Assembly: GCA_024803745.1 (NCBI GenBank)
Contig: JANJXV010000016.1
Span: 40,095,001-40,159,000 of the forward strand
DNA: 64,000 nucleotides
Direction of reading: 5' to 3'
From: Megascapheus bottae
Taxonomy: Eukaryota > Chordata > Mammalia > Rodentia > Geomyidae
Shown: positions 60,779 to 64,000 of the stretch, in pieces
How positions within the stretch are numbered: position 1 is the stretch's first letter
How the letters are laid out: the number at the start of each line of letters is the position of its first letter
Translations under genes and position numbers: made by a program
Notes under the pieces: generated by a model
Told to the model about the DNA's origin: nothing
The model's input: only the letters and a program-made list of their open reading frames with translations
Database searches by the model: none

Positions 60779-60843
<65 letters not shown>
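60768..60843. repeat. (CT)n microsatellite
   Basis: A long (CT)n tract of over 30 units, with a short C-rich interruption near its start. It begins about 20 bp after the target duplication of the L1 at 59971. Pyrimidine on the plus strand; candidate triplex former. Confidence 0.96.
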
Positions 60844-60846
<3 letters not shown>

Positions 60847-60849
60847 TAA

Positions 60850-62885
60850 AATCCAAGGCAAAACCTTAAATGCTGAGAAGAACATAAATGTGACATGAAT
60901 GATTACTCATCTAACACAGGAAAAGGCAAATACTCCTTTCCTCTGCACACAAACATGTGATTCTTCTAGACAACTCTCAAAGACAGTGAAGATAAGAAAG
61001 GAAACTGGAGCAAAGCAGACAGAAGTGAGTTCTGAATGTGAGTGGGATAATAGTCATAATATTCAATGCATATCTTATTTTCCAGGGAAATTGAGGGGAA
61101 GGTTTGGGTTTGGAGGGAGGGGGAAGAATGATGAAAGAGTGACATCGATCCAGATGTACTGTACTTATAAACTGACTTATAATGGTAAAGCTGTTTTAGA
61201 AGTAGGTAATGATAGCTAATATAATTAACAAAAATAAAGAAAGCTACATTTTTAATAATTGGCAGTTTTCCATGATGATCCTCTAATGTATATGTAATGC
61301 TTTATGGCACTAACATTAATGAGCTTTTTTTAAATAAAAAAATAGTATTTCTCTATTTTTCAGTGCCAATATCAAGGGAAACTGAGAGGGCATATTGTAG
61401 GGTCAAAGAAAGTGCAACTTTACATTCACTCAGTTAAGTTTCACTCTGAGTTTACATTCCTAAAAGATAACATAATTGAAAATAAGTTGGCATCAAATTA
61501 GGAAAGAACAAACAGCATTTCTATTTTATATTACCTATGCATGTATATGTATATATACTTCCATGTAAGCCACTATTAATTTCTAAATGTCTGCAGAGAT
61601 GGTCACTGCTTGCTTCCTGCAGTATTGTAACAGATTTGTCTGTAGTAGAAACAAAAATTATATAAATGGGAATGCCCAACTTATTCTCTTGGATAAAAAT
61701 GATAGATAGATTGCTGATAAAGGTCCTGAGTAAGTATAGCACATTATATGTGTAACAATTATCATTATCTAATTTCTGTTCTTATGGGAGATATGAGACT
61801 ACAAACAGAAAAGAAGTGACTCTTCTTAAGAGATTTTTAAGAGAAATATTTCCTAAGGGAAATGAAATTGAATTTAAGCCTTAGGTGACTGCTTCAAACT
61901 CTTGAGATGGATTAAGATTTAAGTGAAAGAATAGAATCAGAGAAATATAGTACTGATTTTTTTTCATTTGGGACACTTAACAGTTTCTGCCTTAGGATAT
62001 ATGTGAAACATAAAACAAATAGCTAAAGACAAATATCTAGATAAACAGAGAACCCAATAGTACTGCAGTGGGCTGTGTCAGTTACTTCTAAGTAAAGGTG
62101 AAAGCTAAACAGTGTTAATAATCATAAATATCAAAAACTGTCCATCGAAACAAACTGCAAGTAGATGAAAAGTGTCACTCCAATAATATAAATGGTGAAG
62201 TGGTAAATATTTGGTTTTGTGTATGACTGAAATTGGTAGCTGAAGTTATAACTAGCAGATACTTTGTGAAAATTCTTTAATTCTTTAAAGTCATGATCGT
62301 CCTCTAGGTAAGATGAACTCAAAAACTTCAAAGCTGATTTTGCATTTTCCTCCCTCCTCTCATCATCCTCATTTCATTATCTTTATTTCTGATGCTTAAC
62401 ATTTTATGACCTGCTTTGAGATCAGTCTTTTTCAAGCAGACTTCCATTCATATCATAAAATGCTTCAAAAGATATTCCTTTGATTTCCACTGACTTTGAT
62501 CTTTAGTAGCCTTTGTCCTGAACTTTAATTATCTTTTCATTTTTTAGTATATCCTCATATAACTTTCCAGCCTCTGTTGCTCCATGACTTTGGACAACTC
62601 ACTTTGCCTGAAATATTTCTTTGGCACCTGTGTTGCTTGAAATTCCATCCACAGCGCGAAGAGGCTCACGTCAACCTCACCTCATCCTCCTAGCTTCTCC
62701 TACTTCCAACTTCACAGCAGGTCACTCACCATTCTGCTGGACTCCGTGAGGTGTTGCAAGGGGCTCTTACCTCATGTCATCTGTCCACCTTTCACAGCAT
62801 TTGTCAAAGTTCTTGCCACCAGATTCAAATTGGATAAATGGGAATGAGTTCAAATACTGGCTCCTGTAAAGACTTAAGTGAGCAT
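60850..62885. other. Unique DNA
   Basis: No gene or named repeat. Confidence 0.45.
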
Positions 62886-62888
62886 AAG

Positions 62889-62889
<1 letters not shown>

Positions 62890-62923
<34 letters not shown>

Positions 62924-62935
62924 TACACACACACA
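62890..62935. repeat. (CA)n microsatellite, interrupted
   Basis: About 16 CA units to 62921, then an 'agat' interruption and a further short CA run. No SINE tail is evident next to it. Confidence 0.95.
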
Positions 62936-62939
62936 TTGA

Positions 62940-64000
62940 AGCACCTGAACAGATGCACACACACAAAACCAATCCAAAGCAAAGAAAAACCAGGGAAACA
63001 AAGAAATGGAATGCCATTGTTTAAATCAGTAGAGGAATATGTATAAGCAATTCTGGGGCTAAGTATCATCCTTATGTGAAAGTAATGTGTCTGCCATGTT
63101 TTCCATACTGAAGCTGGTCACATAGCAGAAAATTCCAATGATATAAGATTGTTCCAGAACTGCTTTGAGCTCGTGTTTATTCCAGAAAGAATCCCTTCCC
63201 TGAGAGCTTAGATTCTTTCCAGACTAATTTCTACCTGTACTCATGACAAGCCAATACAAACAAGCCCCCAAACCCTACTGTTTTAGCCATCAAAGTATTA
63301 CACACTACAGCAAACTCTAAAAGATAATGTTTTGAAATTATATTTTTGATAAATACTCATGTTTGAAACTTAGACAGAGAGTGAGTGAAAGCCGATGAAA
63401 ATAAGATCGACATGACTCCTTTTCTGGCATTTGTCAGTCCGGGTGGCACCAAGAACACATATTTCCATTTCAGTTAAGAAAATAAAAATGTTTGATAGAG
63501 ATGAATTGCCATTGTGTTTGCTCATTTTGTAGAAACAGATTGATGAACAGACTTTCATAACAGATGTTGCTCCTATTCTCATAAACCAGAATCTAGAAGG
63601 TCTGTGCTGATGAACTGATTATTTAAAAAGGACACATATATGAACACAAATGCCCATGGCATAATTTTTGTGACAAAATCCTGGATTCCTCTTATAGCAC
63701 TGAATTGCAGAATTTCAAAAGTATTAGAGAATAACTTTACATTTTTAAACTTAAAACCTTATTTTCAAAACAATGCCATCCATACTTTATAGTTCATTAA
63801 AAAATGAATGCTATTAAGTCAAAGATTGAACAAAAGCAAACTCTCCAAAGACTGTAATTACAAATTTATATTTTCTTTAAATGTAACCTTACTTTAAATA
63901 TCACTACACATTTTAACTAGTATCATTATTTACTACACTAAAATCCAATTTGCAAAAGAGCAATAAAAATGTTGCTATGCAATGGGAAATAACATACATA
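62940..64000. other. Unique DNA
   Basis: No gene or named repeat to the end of the window. Confidence 0.45.

Noticed and set aside
1..64000. A novel multi-gene system, CRISPR array or operon
   Set aside because: The window is mammalian repeat-rich non-coding DNA; no regularly spaced repeats, gene clusters or prokaryotic signals were seen.

Overview
This is mammalian nuclear DNA, about 64 kb of AT-rich, gene-poor sequence. I found no exon, splice-bounded open frame, rRNA, functional tRNA or CRISPR array that I could defend. All reading frames are short, and the longest recognisable ones are relics of LINE-1 ORF2. The window is best read as an intergenic desert or the inside of a very large intron.

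The repeats point to a rodent of the superfamily Geomyoidea (kangaroo rats, pocket mice, pocket gophers). Nine copies of one roughly 190-bp SINE are present. Its left half is an ID-like, tRNA-Ala-derived monomer. Its right half matches what has been described as 'Geo' in the IDL-Geo SINE, which is reported as restricted to Geomyoidea. A second SINE type has an Alu/B1-like left half and a right half related to Geo. It occurs as five reasonably clear copies or fragments and one short fragment. Young lineage L1s share a 3' UTR with a G-rich tract and an attaaAATAAA-like end. They are 5'-truncated and several keep target-site duplications (TSDs).

Layout. 0-9.7 kb: mostly unique AT-rich DNA with a GATA microsatellite, an old SINE (2.25 kb), an L2/MIR-like piece (4.7 kb) and a MER5A fossil (5.2 kb). 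9.7-20 kb: a B1-type dimer at 9.76 kb, a GC-rich block at 10.4-10.8 kb, an older L1 tail at 12.6 kb, an LTR-like piece at 15.7 kb and an L1 tail at 17.8 kb. 20-30 kb: three IDL-Geo SINEs, a roughly 63-bp L1 insertion, a MIR and an MLT1-type LTR. 34-40 kb: the densest repeat cluster, with paired SINEs, a MaLR fragment, a B1-type dimer and four L1 3' ends, one split by a nested SINE. 40-46 kb: unique DNA with a perfect RFX X-box, an antisense L1 and a CpG-rich patch. 46-54 kb: an old LTR-like repeat, three SINEs, CA repeats, a MIR and a MaLR piece. 54-64 kb: MER5A, a purine microsatellite, a second L1 with an intact ORF2 tail, a CT microsatellite and unique DNA.

The parts do not form a working gene system; they record successive retroposition. 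The most useful leads are a diverged repeat pair at 24.6 and 36.4 kb that I cannot assign, the very short L1 insertion, the shared module of the two SINE types, and a few possible regulatory sites in otherwise unique DNA. I saw no convincing undescribed biological system.
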